Position numbers and translations under genes: made by a program. DNA of 37,500 nt from Prorocentrum cordatum. Lineage: Eukaryota; Sar; Dinophyceae; Prorocentrales; Prorocentraceae. Positions within the stretch are counted from its first letter, which is position 1. Each line of letters begins with the position of its first letter. Below are positions 1 through 10,510 of this stretch, piece after piece. The notes below the pieces were generated by a model, which was not told the origin of the DNA, did not search any database, and saw only the letters and a list, made by a program, of their open reading frames with translations. Location: NCBI GenBank assembly GCA_963575745.1, contig CAUYUJ010000932.1, positions 1-37,500 on the forward strand, written 5' to 3'.

Positions 1-640
1 CAGCACAAGAGAGCTCCAAAACAGCCCGAGAGAGCCCCCAGGGGGCCCGAGGGAGCCACCGGAGGATCCCTACATGGTCGGAGAGGGCTCCATGAGGGCC
101 CCAAGACGGCCCAGCTACCCATGACATGCCAAGAGGGGCTTGAGACAGCCGAAATGAGCTCCAAGACAGGCTACACAAGGCCCCAAACTGGCCCCCCCAC
201 GACTGTCCAAGAGGCCGCTGAGAAGGCCCTCCAAAGGCAAACATCAAGCATTTCCCTTGAAAAAGCGTATATTTCTGCTAGCTTCGCTTTTCAGTTCTAC
301 CAGCGGCTGCGACTGCCCAAGAGGTTACCCAAAATGGGCCCCAGACAGCTCCAGAGGCCCCAAAGAGGGTTCCAAGATGGGCTGAAGAGAGCTTCGAGCG
401 GCACAGAAGAGCTACAAGACGGCCCAAGAGAGCCTCCAGGAAGCCCGAGGGGGCCACCAGAGGATTCCCTACATGGTCGGAGAGGGCCCCAGGAGGGCCC
501 CAAGACGGGCTGAGCTCCTCACGACGAGCCAAGAGGGACCCAGAACGGCCGAAATGGGCACTCAGACGGGCCAACAAAGGCCCCAAAGGACTCCAAAAGA
601 AGGCCCGGAGAGGCTCCAGAGACTGCCACAATGCTTCCCG
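1..640. repeat. Degenerate CCAAGA/GGCCC minisatellite with internal duplication
   Basis: The stretch consists of short variable units of the form CCAAGA(G/C)GGCC. The same kind of sequence recurs at 10265-10450, 16401-17765 and 24195-30340. A diverged direct duplication is visible: about 45-185 (with CATGGTCGG at 73) matches about 443-580 (same 9-mer at 472), an offset near 399 bp. Open frames here are compositional and no gene is supported. Confidence 0.75.
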
Positions 641-699
641 AAAAGGCTCCCGGCATGCGTTCCTGTAGGCACCCGTGTACTGGGTGCGCTGAGAGAAAA

Positions 700-1370
700 G
701 AGGAGGAGGAGGAGGACAAGAAGGAGGAGGAGGAGGAGGAGGAGGAGGAGGAGGAGGAGGAGGAGGAGGAGGAGGAGGAGGAGGAGGAGGAGGAGCAGGA
801 GAGGAGGAGGAGTGAGAGGATAGGAGGAGGATGGAGCAGGAGGAGGATAGGAACGAGGAGGAGGAAGGAGGGAGAGCGAGCCCTCCCCTGAACATCGAAA
901 CAGAGGGGGAGGAGGAGGAGGAGGAGGAGGAGGAGGAGAGGAGGAGGAAGAGAGGAGAGGATGACCAAGAAGGAGAGGAGGAGGGAGGAGGACGAAGGCG
1001 TAGGAGGCGTCGTAGAGAGGAAGGGAGGAGGAGGAGCAAGGAAGAGGAGGAGGACGAGGAGGAGGAGGAGCAGGAGGAGGAGGAGGAGGAGGAGGGGGAG
1101 GAAGATCAGGAGGACGAAGAGGGGGCAGAGGAGGGGGAAGAGGAGGAGGGACATTGTTCTTGCAAGCTTATCTTGTTCTCTGATTCTCTGGCTCGGGGAG
1201 GGATGCTGAAGACGAGGAGGAAAGGGGAGCGTATGATGATGAGGGCTCGAGAGGAGGAAGGAGGTGAACTAGGTGAAGGAACAGACGGGGGAACACACAG
1301 AGAGCGTAGAAGACAGGGAGGAGGAGGAGAAGGAGGAGGAAGAGGAGGAGGAGGAGGAGGAGGTGAAGGA
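700..1370. repeat. Polypurine GAG/GGA tract
   Basis: Nearly uninterrupted purine run on the + strand made of GAG/GGA triplets, purest at 720-800 and 905-1130 and broken by a short mixed segment near 1150-1210. The long Glu/Arg frames on + and Ser/Leu/Pro frames on - follow from triplet repetition alone. Confidence 0.9.
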
Positions 1371-1386
1371 AAAGGGATCCCTTTCA

Positions 1387-2058
1387 GGGAGACGCCGACG
1401 AGGAAAAGGATGAGTATAAGATGATGGGAGGATGGAGAACGGGAAGAGGAAGAGGGTGAGGGGATTGCAGTGGACCGGGGATGATGACGGCGATAACGCT
1501 GATGATGATGACGATGACTATGCCGTCGACGACGCCGACGACGACCAACAATATGTTGATGATGCGGATGGTGATGCTGAAAAGTACGATGATGATGGCG
1601 ATGGTGATCACGATGCTGATGATAATTGTGATAATGATGATTGTTGTGATGGTGATGGTGAAGGTGAACATGACCATGACGATGACGATGAAGATGACGG
1701 GGATGAGGATGACAATGATGACGGGAGACGCCGACGAGGAAAAGGATGAGTATAAGATGATGGGAGGATGGAGAACGGGAAGAGGAAGAGGGTGAGGGGA
1801 TTGCAGTGGACCGGGGATGATGACGGCGATAACGCTGATGATGATGACGATGACTATGCCGTCGACGACGCCGACGACGACCAACAATATGTTGATGATG
1901 CGGATGGTGATGCTGAAAAGTACGATGATGATGGCGATGGTGATCACGATGCTGATGATAATTGTGATAATGATGATTGTTGTGATGGTGATGGTGAAGG
2001 TGAACATGACCATGACGATGACGATGAAGATGACGGGGATGAGGATGACAATGATGAC
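1387..2058. repeat. Exact 336-bp tandem duplication of GAT/GAC-rich DNA
   Basis: Unit 1 spans 1387-1722 and unit 2 spans 1723-2058. I read them as identical along their length, implying a recent duplication or homogenisation. The unit is mostly GAT/GAC/GAA triplets, so each copy gives an Asp-rich open frame (+) and an Ile/Val/Thr-rich frame (-). 336 is divisible by three, so the frame stays open across both copies. 2059-2140 holds a small GCGCGC palindrome and nothing else. Confidence 0.9.
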
Positions 2059-2140
2059 GATGATCGTGTCCCTAGCTAGAACTTGAGCGCGCGCGGAGCG
2101 CGCGCGATGGTTTTAGTGTATGTATATATGTATCTTTTTT

Positions 2141-3293
2141 CCCAACCATCCTGTGGTGTTGGGTCCTCGTTTTGAAGAGACGGCGCCCCGCGTTCCTTCC
2201 TTCCTTCCCTCCTCCCCCTCCTTCCTCCTCGTCCTCCTTCCTCCTCCCCCTCCTTGCCTCTGCTCTCGGCACACCTCTCACACGTTTCGTAGCCCCATAG
2301 GGAGCTCCACCGAAGGTCCCAGTGAGGGGGGGCACATGCGGTTCCCCCACCCAGGGCAGCGTTTCGTGGCCCCATAGGGAGCTCCAACGAAGGCCCCAGT
2401 GGGGGTGGGCGCATGCGGTTCCCCCACCCAGGGCAGCGTTTCATGGCCCCATAGGGAGCTCCACCCAAGGTCCCAGTGAGGGGGGGCGCATGCGGTTCCC
2501 CCACCCAGGGCAGCGTTTCGTGGCCCCATAGGGAGCTCCACCGAAGGTCCCAGTGGGGGTGGGCGCATGTGGTTCCCCCACCCAGGGCAGCGTTTCGTGG
2601 CCCCATAGGGAGCTCCACCGAAAGCCCCAGTGGGGGTGGGCGCATGCGGTTCCCCCACCCAGGGCAGCGTTTCGTGGCCCCATAGGGGGCTCCAACGGAG
2701 GCCCCAGTGGGGGTGGGCGCATGCGGTTCCTCCACCCAGGGCAGCGTTTCGTGGCCCCATAGGGAGCTCCACCGAAGGCCCCAGGGGGGGTGGGCGCATG
2801 CGGGTCCCCCACCCAGGGCTGTGTTTCGTGGCCCAATAGGGAGCTCTACCGAAGGCCCCAGTGGGGGTGTTCGCATGCGGCTCCCCTGCCCAGGACAGCG
2901 CTTCGTGGCCCCATGGGGAGCTCCACCGAAGGCCTCAATCGGGGTGTTCGCATGCGTCTCTCCCACCCAGGACAACGTTTCGTGGCCCCATAGGGAGCTC
3001 CACCGAAGGCGCCAGAGGCGCAGTTCGCATGCGTCTCCCCCACCCATGACAGCGCTTCGTGGCCCCATAAGGAGATCTAGCGAAGGTCCCAATGGCGCAG
3101 TTCGCATGCGTCTCTGTCGCCCAGGGCAGCGTTTCGTGGCCCCATAGGGAGCTACACCGAAGGCCCCAGTGGCGGTGTCCACATGCGTCCGCGCCACCAA
3201 TTTCGGCGCACCCCTCACAAGTTTCGTGGCCCCTCAGGAGCTCCACCGAAACCGGTACCCACAATGCGGTACTCGCAACTGCACATGGTTGGG
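2141..3293. repeat. 77-bp satellite array A with flanks
   Basis: After a unique-looking left flank (2141-2190) and a CT-rich stretch (2190-2270), about 12 copies of a 77-bp unit run to about 3240. Each contains the core CAGCGTTTCGTGGCCCCATA followed by GGGAGCTCCACCGAAGG. Copies at 2322, 2399, 2476, 2553, 2630 and 2707 are in exact register. The variable half is G-rich (GTGGGGGTGGGCGCATGCGG). A 9-bp inverted pair, CCCAACCAT at 2141 and ATGGTTGGG at 3285, brackets the block. No gene seen. Confidence 0.85.
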
Positions 3294-3325
3294 CCCTTCG
3301 TCAGGCTAATTTTCTTCTTGTTCTC

Positions 3326-4965
3326 CCCAACCATCCTGTGGTGTTGGGTCCTCGTTTTGAAGAGACGGTCCCCGCGTTCTCCTCCTCTCGTGCCCCCCCC
3401 TCCTCCCTACCGTCCGCTTGCGTCCCGCACACCCAGTACAGCGTTTCGTGGCACCATAGGGAGCCCCACCGAAGGTCCCAGTGCTACCGTCCGCATGCGT
3501 CCCGCACACCCAGTACAGCGTTTCGTGGCCCCATAGGGAGCTCCACCGAAGGTCCCAGTGCTACCGTCCGCATGCGTCCCGCACACCCAGTACAGCGTCT
3601 CGTGGCCCTCCTCCCCCTCCTCCCTGCGTTTCTCCCACCCAGTACATTGTTTCGTGGGCCCATAGGGAGCCCCACCGGAGGTCCCAGTGCTACCGTCCGC
3701 ATGCGTCCCGCACGCCCAGTACAGCGTTTCGTGGCCCCATAGGGAGCCACACCGGAGGTCCCAGTGCTACCGTCCACATGCGCTCCGCACACCTTGTACA
3801 GCGTTTCGTGGCCCCACAGGAAGCTTCACCAAAGGTCCCAGTGCTACCGTCCGCATGCGTCCCGCACACCAAGTACAGCGTTTCGTGGCCCTCCTCCCCC
3901 TCCTCCCTGCGTTTCACCCACCCAGTACAGCGTTTCGTGGCCCCATAGGGAGCCCCACCGAAGGGTCCCAGTGCTACCGTCCCCATGCGTCCCGCACACC
4001 CAGTACAGCGTTTCGTGGCCCCATATTGAGCCCCACTGAAGGTCCCAGCGCTACCGTCCGCATGCGTCCCGCACACCCAGTACAGCGTTTCGTGGCCCCA
4101 TAGGGAGCTCCACCGAAGGCCCCAGTGCCCCCGTCCGCATGCGTCCCGGAAGCCCAATTGGCATTTTCACGCACCCAGTGCAGCGTTTCGTGGCCCCATA
4201 GGTGGCTCCACTCAAGGCCCCAGGGCCACCGTCCGTATGCGTCCGGGAAATGTAATTTGGCATTTTCACCCGTCATGCGTCCGGGAAATGTAATTTGGCA
4301 TTTTCACCCGTGCAGTGCAGCGTTTCGTGGCCCCATAGGGGGCTCCACCGAAGCCCCCAGTGGGACCGTCCGCATGCGTCCCGCACACCCAGTACAGCGT
4401 TTCGTGGCCCCATATTGAGCCCCACTGAATGTCCCAGTGCTACCGTCCGCATGCGTCCCGCACACCCAGTACAGCGTTTCGTGGCCCCATAGGGAACTCC
4501 ACCGAAGGCCCCAGTGCCCCCGTCCGCATGCGTCCCGGAAACCCAATATGGCATTTTCACGCACCCAGTGCAGCGTTTCGTGGCCCCATAGGTGGCTCCA
4601 CTCAAGGCCCCAGGGCCACCGTCCGTATGCGTCCGGGAAATGTAATTTGGCATTTTCACCCGTGCAGTGCAGCGTTTCGTGGCCCCATAGGAGGCTCCAC
4701 CGAAGCCCCCAGTGGGACCGTCCGCGCGTCCCGGAAGCCCAATTTGGCATTTTCGCTCACTCAGTGGAGCGCTTCGTGGCCCCATAGGGAGCTCCACCGA
4801 AGCCCTCAGTTGGACCGTCCGCATGTGTCCCAGAAACCCAATTCGGCACACCACCCACACAGTACAGCGTTCCCCCTCGCCCAGTGCAGCGCTTCGTGGC
4901 CCCATAGGGAGCTTCACCGAAGCAGATATTCACAATTACGGTACCCACAACTGCATATGGTTGGG
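3326..4965. repeat. 77-bp satellite array B with the same flanks as array A
   Basis: The left flank repeats that of array A (CCCAACCAT, then CTGTGGTGTTGGGTCCTCGT) and the right flank (GGTACCCACAACTGCATATG) resembles the end of A. The 77-bp core is shared with A, but the variable half is different (GTGCTACCGTCCGCATGCGT), so the two arrays were homogenised separately. Two copies are interrupted by a CT-rich block (about 3605 and 3892). From about 4140 a longer composite unit of about 380-390 bp appears, carrying GGCATTTTCAC blocks. Confidence 0.85.
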
Positions 4966-4986
4966 ACCTTCGCCCGCCAGGATAAT

Positions 4987-5048
<62 letters not shown>
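4987..5048. repeat. (GTT)n microsatellite
   Basis: About 20 copies of GTT immediately before unit 1 of the following tandem array. The same microsatellite sits at the homologous place before most other units, with very different lengths. Confidence 0.95.
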
Positions 5049-5806
5049 GAACATTATTTATTCTAAAGAATAATTATTGTTGGGCCCCCTGGTGCGCGCC
5101 CCCCCTGCGCCGCCTAGGCCGCAGCCACATTTTCATCATTTTCGTGAGGAAGCCTCAGGTAAAACGATGTCATCCAGATCCGGTTGTTTTGTTGTAATCC
5201 GTTTTCCCTTGCAAAAAACACTATAAATGACATTTCTTGTTCTAATATAATCAAATTTCAAGAATCCCTTGCAAAAAATAAGGTAAAGTGGACATTCGCG
5301 CGCGCAAGACGAAATCCTTCCAAAACCTTAGTTTTCGTAGCGATTTTAACATAAAAACATCAAAAAACCAATGGTTTTTCAAACAAAATTGTCAAAATTT
5401 CATCCCGCGCGCTCTTGCGGATTCGTAGGAAACCCAACACTTTTTAAACATTTCTGTCAAACGGGCTTTTGCGAGCAACTTTTTCGAACTTCTGCAACAA
5501 CGGTTGCGCACCTGCCAGGGCCATCATCCCTGTCAAATAATACCATGCGGGACACATTCGTTTTTTCTTCGCGCGCGCACGCCGTCGTCGTCGGCCGCGG
5601 GGCCCTGAATAGTAGCCACGGTCGTCCGCATGCCACGAAGTGAAGTGTCCGAACGTCATAGGGCGGGAAGCTGGGTGTGGGTGGTGGCGAAGAGTCGTTT
5701 GGAAATTTGGTAGAGCTTGAACCGGCCCCCCCACAAAGTGGGGGTATTGCCCGCCTCCTATGAAAACCCTGGCACTGGTGAGAACGGAGTGTCCCCACGT
5801 GCTAGT
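5049..5806. repeat. Tandem unit U1 (~0.76 kb, subtype A)
   Basis: First of six related units. It opens with an A/T-rich palindrome (TTATTCT, AA, AGAATAA), then GGGCCCCCTGGTGCGCG, a CGCGCGCG-rich middle, and ends at CCCCACGTGCTAGTA before a (GTT)n run at 5807-5869. Subtype A is marked by GGAAGCCTCAGGTAAAACGA. The antisense 113-codon frame recurs only because the units are near-identical, so I do not call it a gene. Confidence 0.85.
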
Positions 5807-5869
<63 letters not shown>

Positions 5870-6629
5870 GAACATTATTACTTCTAAAGAATAATTATTG
5901 TTGGGCCCCTGGTGCACGACCCCCCCGCCGCGCCTAGGCCGCAGCCTCATTTTCATCATTTTCGTGAGGAAGTCTCAGGCAAAACGGGGGAGTCCGGATC
6001 CGGTTGTGTTGTTACGATCGGTTTTCCCTTGCAAAAAATAAGCTAAAGTGGACATTTCTTGTTCTAACATAACCAAACTTCAAGAATCCCTTGCAAAAAA
6101 TAAGGTAAAGTGGACATTCGCGCGCGCAAGACGAAATCCTTCCAAAACCTTAGTTTTCGTAGCGATTTTAACATAAAAACATCAAAAAACCAATGGTTTT
6201 TCAAAAAAAATTGTCAAAATCTCATCCCGCGCGCTCTTGCGGATTCGTAGGAAACCCAACACTTTTTAAACATTTCTGTCAAACGGGCTTTTGCGAGCAA
6301 CTTTTTCGAACTTCTGCAACAACGGTTGCGCACCTGCCAGGGCCATCATCCCTGTCAAATAATACCATGCGGGACACATTCGTTTTTTCTTCGCGCGCGC
6401 ACGCCGTCGTCGTCGGCCGCGGGGCCCTGAATAGTAGCCACGGTCGTCCGCATGCCACGAAGTGAAGTGTCCGAACGTCATAGGGCGGGAAGCTGGGTGT
6501 GGGTGGTGGCGAAGAGTCGTTTGGAAATTTGGTAGAGCTTGAACCGGCCCCCCCACAAAGTGGGGGTATTGCCCGCCTCCTATGAAAACCCTGGCACTGG
6601 TGAGAACGGAGTGTCCCCACGTGCTAGTA

Positions 6630-6630
<1 letters not shown>
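5870..6630. repeat. Tandem unit U2 (~0.76 kb, subtype B)
   Basis: Homologous to U1 with an offset of 822 bp over much of its length. Subtype B is marked by TTACTTCTAAAG in the opening palindrome, GTGCACGACCCCCCC and GGAAGTCTCAGGCAAAACG. It ends at GTGCTAGTAA. Confidence 0.85.
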
Positions 6631-6685
<55 letters not shown>

Positions 6686-6768
6686 GGTGGTGGTGGTTGT
6701 GGTGGTGGTTGTGGTGTTTGTTGTTGTTGTTGTTTGTTGTTGTTGTTGTTGTTGTTGTTGTTATTGTT
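6631..6768. repeat. Long interrupted (GTT)n/(GTG)n microsatellite
   Basis: The longest of the inter-unit microsatellites. It is interrupted by GTGGTGGTGG blocks, indicating expansion plus point change. Cys, Leu, Val and Asn homopolymer frames here are artefacts. Confidence 0.9.
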
Positions 6769-7700
6769 GAACATTATTACTTCTCAAGAATAATTATTGT
6801 TGGGGCCCCTGGTGCGCGGCCCCCTCGCCGCGCCTAGGCCGCAGCCATGTTTTCATCATTTTCGTGAGGAAGTCTCCGGCAAAAACGGGTTGGTCCGGAT
6901 CCGGTTGTTTTGTTAGGGCGGTTTTCCTTTGCAAAAATACACTATAAAATGACATTTCTTGTTCTAACATAACCAAACTTCAAGAATCCCTTGCAAAAAA
7001 TAAGGTAAAGTGGACATTCGCGCGCGCAAGACGAAATCCTTCCAAAACCTTAGTGTTCGTAGCGATTTTAACATAAAAACATCAAAAAACCAATGGTTTT
7101 TTTTTCAAAAAAAAAAGTGTCAACATTTCATCCCGCGCGCTCTTGCGGATTTGTAGGAAACCCAACACTTTTTAAACATTTCTGTCAAACGGGCTTTTGC
7201 GAGCAACTTTTTCACGTGCTTCGAACTTCTCCAACAACGGTTGCGCACCTGCCAGGGCCATCATCCCTGTCAAATAATACCATGCGGGACACATTCGTTT
7301 TTTCTTCGCGCGCGCACGCCGAAATCTTCAAAAACCATTGGGTTTCTTAGGAATTTTAGCACCGCGCAACATAAAATCATACGAATCGCACCGTAGGTCC
7401 TCAAAAAAACATCAGTGTTGGAACAGGGGGAAAAGTCGTATACTAAGCTAGCGTCCAGAAAATGTTACCACAACAAGTCACTGTACCCATGCGCCAGTGT
7501 AGTAGCCACGGTCGTCCGCAGGCCACGAAGTGAAGTGTCCGAACGTCATAGGGCGGGAAGCTGGGTGTGGGTGGTGGCGAAGAGTCGTTTGGAAATTTGG
7601 TAGAGCTTGAACCGGCCCCCCCACAAAGTGGGGGTATTGCCCGCCTCCTATGAAAACCCTGGCACTGGTGAGAACGGAGTGTCCCCACGTGCTAGTAATT
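6769..7700. repeat. Tandem unit U3 (~0.93 kb, extended form)
   Basis: It follows the other units until about 7320. It then carries an extra ~180 bp (AAAAACCATTGGGTTTCTTA, later GTTGGAACAGGG and TCGTATACTAAGCTAG) before rejoining the common end at GTAGCCACGGTCGTCC. The same extra sequence flanks the gene-bearing insert in U6, so U3 looks like an internally deleted relative of U6. Confidence 0.8.
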
Positions 7701-7733
7701 GTTGTTGTTGTTGTTGTTTGTTGTTGTTGTTGT

Positions 7734-7768
<35 letters not shown>

Positions 7769-8529
7769 GAACATTATTTATTCTAAAGAATAATTATTGT
7801 TGGGCCCCCTGGTGCGCGCCCCCCCTGCGCCGCCTAGGCCGCAGCTACATTTTCATCATTTTCGTGAGGAAGCCTCAGGTAAAACGATGTGATCCAGATC
7901 CGGTTGTTTTGTTGTAATCCGTTTTCCCTTGCAAAAAACACTATAAAATGACATTTCTTGTTCTAATATAATCAAATTTCAAGAATCCCTTGCAAAAATA
8001 AGGTAAAGTGGACATTCGCGCGCGCAAGACGAAATCCTTCCAAAAGCTTAGTGTTCGGAGCGATTTTAACATAAAAACATCAAAAAACCAATGGTTTTTC
8101 AACAAAAAAATGTCAAAATCTCATCCCGCGCGCTCTTGCGGATTCGTAGGAAACCCAACACTTTTTAAAACATTTCTGTCAAACGGGCTTTTGCGAGCAA
8201 CTTTTTCGAACTTCTGCAACAACGGTTGCGCACCTGCCAGGGCCATCATCCCTGTCAAATAATACCATGCGGGACACATTCGTTTTTTCTTCGCGCGCGC
8301 ACGCCGTCGTCGTCGGCCGCGGGGCCCTGAATAGTAGCCACGGTCGTCCGCATGCCACGAAGTGAAGTGTCCGAACGTCATAGGGCGGGAAGCTGGGTGT
8401 GGGTGGTGGCGAAGAGTCGTTTGGAAATTTGGTAGAGCTTGAACCGGCCCCCCCACAAAGTGGGGGTATTGCCCGCCTCCTATGAAAACCCTGGCACTGG
8501 TGAGAACGGAGTGTCCCCACGTGCTAGTA

Positions 8530-8530
<1 letters not shown>
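7769..8530. repeat. Tandem unit U4 (~0.76 kb, subtype A)
   Basis: Subtype A like U1. It shares with U6 the variants GATGTGATCC and AAAGCTTAGTGTTCGGAGCG, so U4 and U6 are closest relatives. It is preceded by (GTT)n at 7701-7768 and followed by a short (GTT)n at 8531-8562. Confidence 0.85.
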
Positions 8531-8562
<32 letters not shown>

Positions 8563-8877
8563 GAACATTATTACTTCTAAAGAATAATTATTGTTGGGAC
8601 CCCTGGTGCACGACCCCCCCGCCGCGCCTAGGCCGCAGCCACATTTTCATCATTTTCGTGAGGAAGTCTCAGGCAAAACGTGTCCAGATCCGGTTGTTTT
8701 GTTGCCCGCTTTCCCTTGCAAAAAAAGCTAAAGTGGACATTTCTTGTTCTAACATAACCAAACTTCAAGAATCCCTTGCAAAAAATAAGGTAAAGTGGAC
8801 ATTCGCGCGCGCAAGACGAAATCCTTCCAAAACCTTAGTTTTCGTAGCGATTTTAACATAAAAACATAAAAAACCAT

Positions 8878-8908
<31 letters not shown>

Positions 8909-9357
8909 TATATATAAAAAAATGTCAAAATTTCAAAAATGTCAAAATTTCATCCCGCGCGCTCTTGCGGATTCGTAGGAAACCCAACATTTTTTAAACA
9001 TTTCTGTCAAACGGGCTTTTGCGAGCAACTTTTTCGAACTTCTGCAACAACGGTTGCGCACCTGCCAGGGCCATCATCCCTGTCAAATAATACCATGCGG
9101 GACACATTCGTTTTTTCTTCGCGCGCGCACGCCGTCGTCGTCGGCCGCGGGGCCCTGAATAGTAGCCACGGTCGTCCGCATGCCACGAAGTGAAGTGTCC
9201 GAACGTCATAGGGCGGGAAGCTGGGTGTGGGTGGTGGCGAAGAGTCGTTTGGAAATTTGGTAGAGCTTGAACCGGCCCCCCCACAAAGTGGGGGTATTGC
9301 CCGCCTCCTATGAAAACCCTGGCGCTGGTGAGAACGGAGTGTCCCCACGTGCTAGTA
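8563..9357. repeat. Tandem unit U5 (~0.79 kb, subtype B) with a (TA)n insertion
   Basis: Subtype B like U2. A perfect (TA)n run at about 8877-8915, followed by a short local duplication of TGTCAAAATTTCA, replaces the usual poly-A/T spacer. The (GTT)n after this unit has collapsed to a single GTT. Confidence 0.85.
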
Positions 9358-9363
9358 ATTGTT

Positions 9364-9991
9364 GAACATTATTAATTCTAAAGAATAATTATTGTTGGGC
9401 CCCCTGGTGCGCGCCCCCCCTGCGCCGCCTAGGCCGCAGCTACATTTTCATCATTTTCGTGAGGAAGCCTCAGGTAAAACGATGTGATCCAGATCCGGTT
9501 GTTTTGTTGTAATCCGTTTTCCCTTGCAAAAAACACTATAAAATGACATTTCTTGTTCTAATATAATCAAATTTCAAGAATCCCTTGCAAAAAATAAGGT
9601 AAAGTGGACATTCGCGCGCGCAAGACGAAATCCTTCCAAAAGCTTAGTGTTCGGAGCGATTTTAACATAAAAACATCAAAAAACCAATGGTTTTTCAACA
9701 AAAAAATGTCAAAATCTCATCCCGCGCGCTCTTGCGGATTCGTAGGAAACCCAACACTTTTTAAACATTTCTGTCAAACGGGCTTTTGCGAGCAACTTTT
9801 TCGAACTTCTGCGACAACGGTTGCGCACCTGCCAGGGCCATCATCCCTGTCAAATAATACCATGCGGGACACATTCGTTTTTTCTTCGCGCGCGCACGCC
9901 GAAATCTCCAAAAACCATTGGGTTCTTAAGAATTTTAGCACCGCGCATCATAAAATCACACGAATCGCACCGTAGGTCCTCGAAAAACACC
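9364..9991. repeat. Left part of tandem unit U6 (subtype A), interrupted
   Basis: Matches U3 and U4 up to CGCACCGTAGGTCCTC (about 9980), then diverges. The missing right part of the unit reappears at 12899-13182, so about 2.9 kb containing a gene lies inside this copy. Confidence 0.8.
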
Positions 9992-10462
9992 TGCACGACT
10001 TTTCAAAATTTCCACCCGCGCGCGCTGTCCGAATCCTAAAAAAAAAACCAATGGTTTTCCAACATTTATGTTACATGAGCTCGCGCGAGCTACTTTCGCA
10101 CGCTCTTGCAACGGGGTTCGCGCGCCTGCCAGGGGCCATAATCCCTTGCGGTTGCGCCATAGGTTGCGCCCTCGGCCGCCGAGAATAAAACGCCCCCCTA
10201 TTGGTTGCGCCATAGGTTGCGCCCTCGGCCGCCGAGAATAAAACGCCCCCTACTGGTTGCGCCATAGGTTGCCCCAGGAGGCCTTCAAGAGGCCCCAAGA
10301 GCCCGCCGTGAGGACCCAATAAGCCCCCAAGAGGCCCCAAGATGCTTCCAAGAAGCCCCCCAAAGCCCCTCAAGAGGACCCCAAGCGGCGCCAGGAGGCT
10401 TCCCCCCTTCCCCAAGAGGACCCCAAGCGGCCCCAGGAAGCCTCCGACTGATCACTGTCGCA
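9992..10462. repeat. Upstream region of the 10.5-12.3 kb gene: 53-bp tandem repeat and CCAAGA minisatellite
   Basis: At 10150, 10203 and 10255 a 52-53 bp unit starting GGTTGCGCCATAGGTTGCG and ending AATAAAACGCCCCC is repeated about 2.3 times. From 10265 to 10450 the sequence becomes the CCAAGAGGCCCC minisatellite seen elsewhere. No promoter motif can be named. Confidence 0.7.
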
Positions 10463-10484
10463 TCCGTAGCCATCTCGGATCAAG
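10463..10484 (+). other. Relic dinoflagellate spliced leader (DinoSL-like sequence)
   Basis: The 22 bases begin T-CCGTAGCCAT and end GGATCAAG. They match the conserved dinoflagellate trans-spliced leader at all but three positions (two T to C changes in the central T run and one C to A in GGCTCAAG). The sequence lies 26 bases upstream of the ATG at 10511 and on the same strand. Established knowledge: mature dinoflagellate mRNAs carry this leader, and genomic copies next to a gene mark re-integration of a spliced mRNA. A decayed SL RNA gene is the alternative, since CAAG is followed by GTA. Confidence 0.7.
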
Positions 10485-10510
10485 GTATCGCCTGTGTTCT
10501 TGGATGGGTC

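Noticed and set aside
278-1424. Long Glu/Arg (+) and Ser/Leu/Pro (-) open frames
   Set aside because: They arise from GAG/GGA triplet repetition; no start context, domain or non-repetitive segment.
1384-2079. Asp-rich (+) and Ile/Val-rich (-) frames
   Set aside because: Direct product of GAT/GAC triplets in the 336-bp duplication.
2278-4917. Many overlapping frames with WPHRELHRRPQW-type repeats on both strands
   Set aside because: 77 is not a multiple of three, so frames rotate through the satellite; all six frames look alike and none has a domain.
5457-9348. Antisense 113-codon frame conserved in four of the array units
   Set aside because: Conservation reflects near-identity of the DNA units; sense and antisense frames are equally preserved and no family is recognisable.
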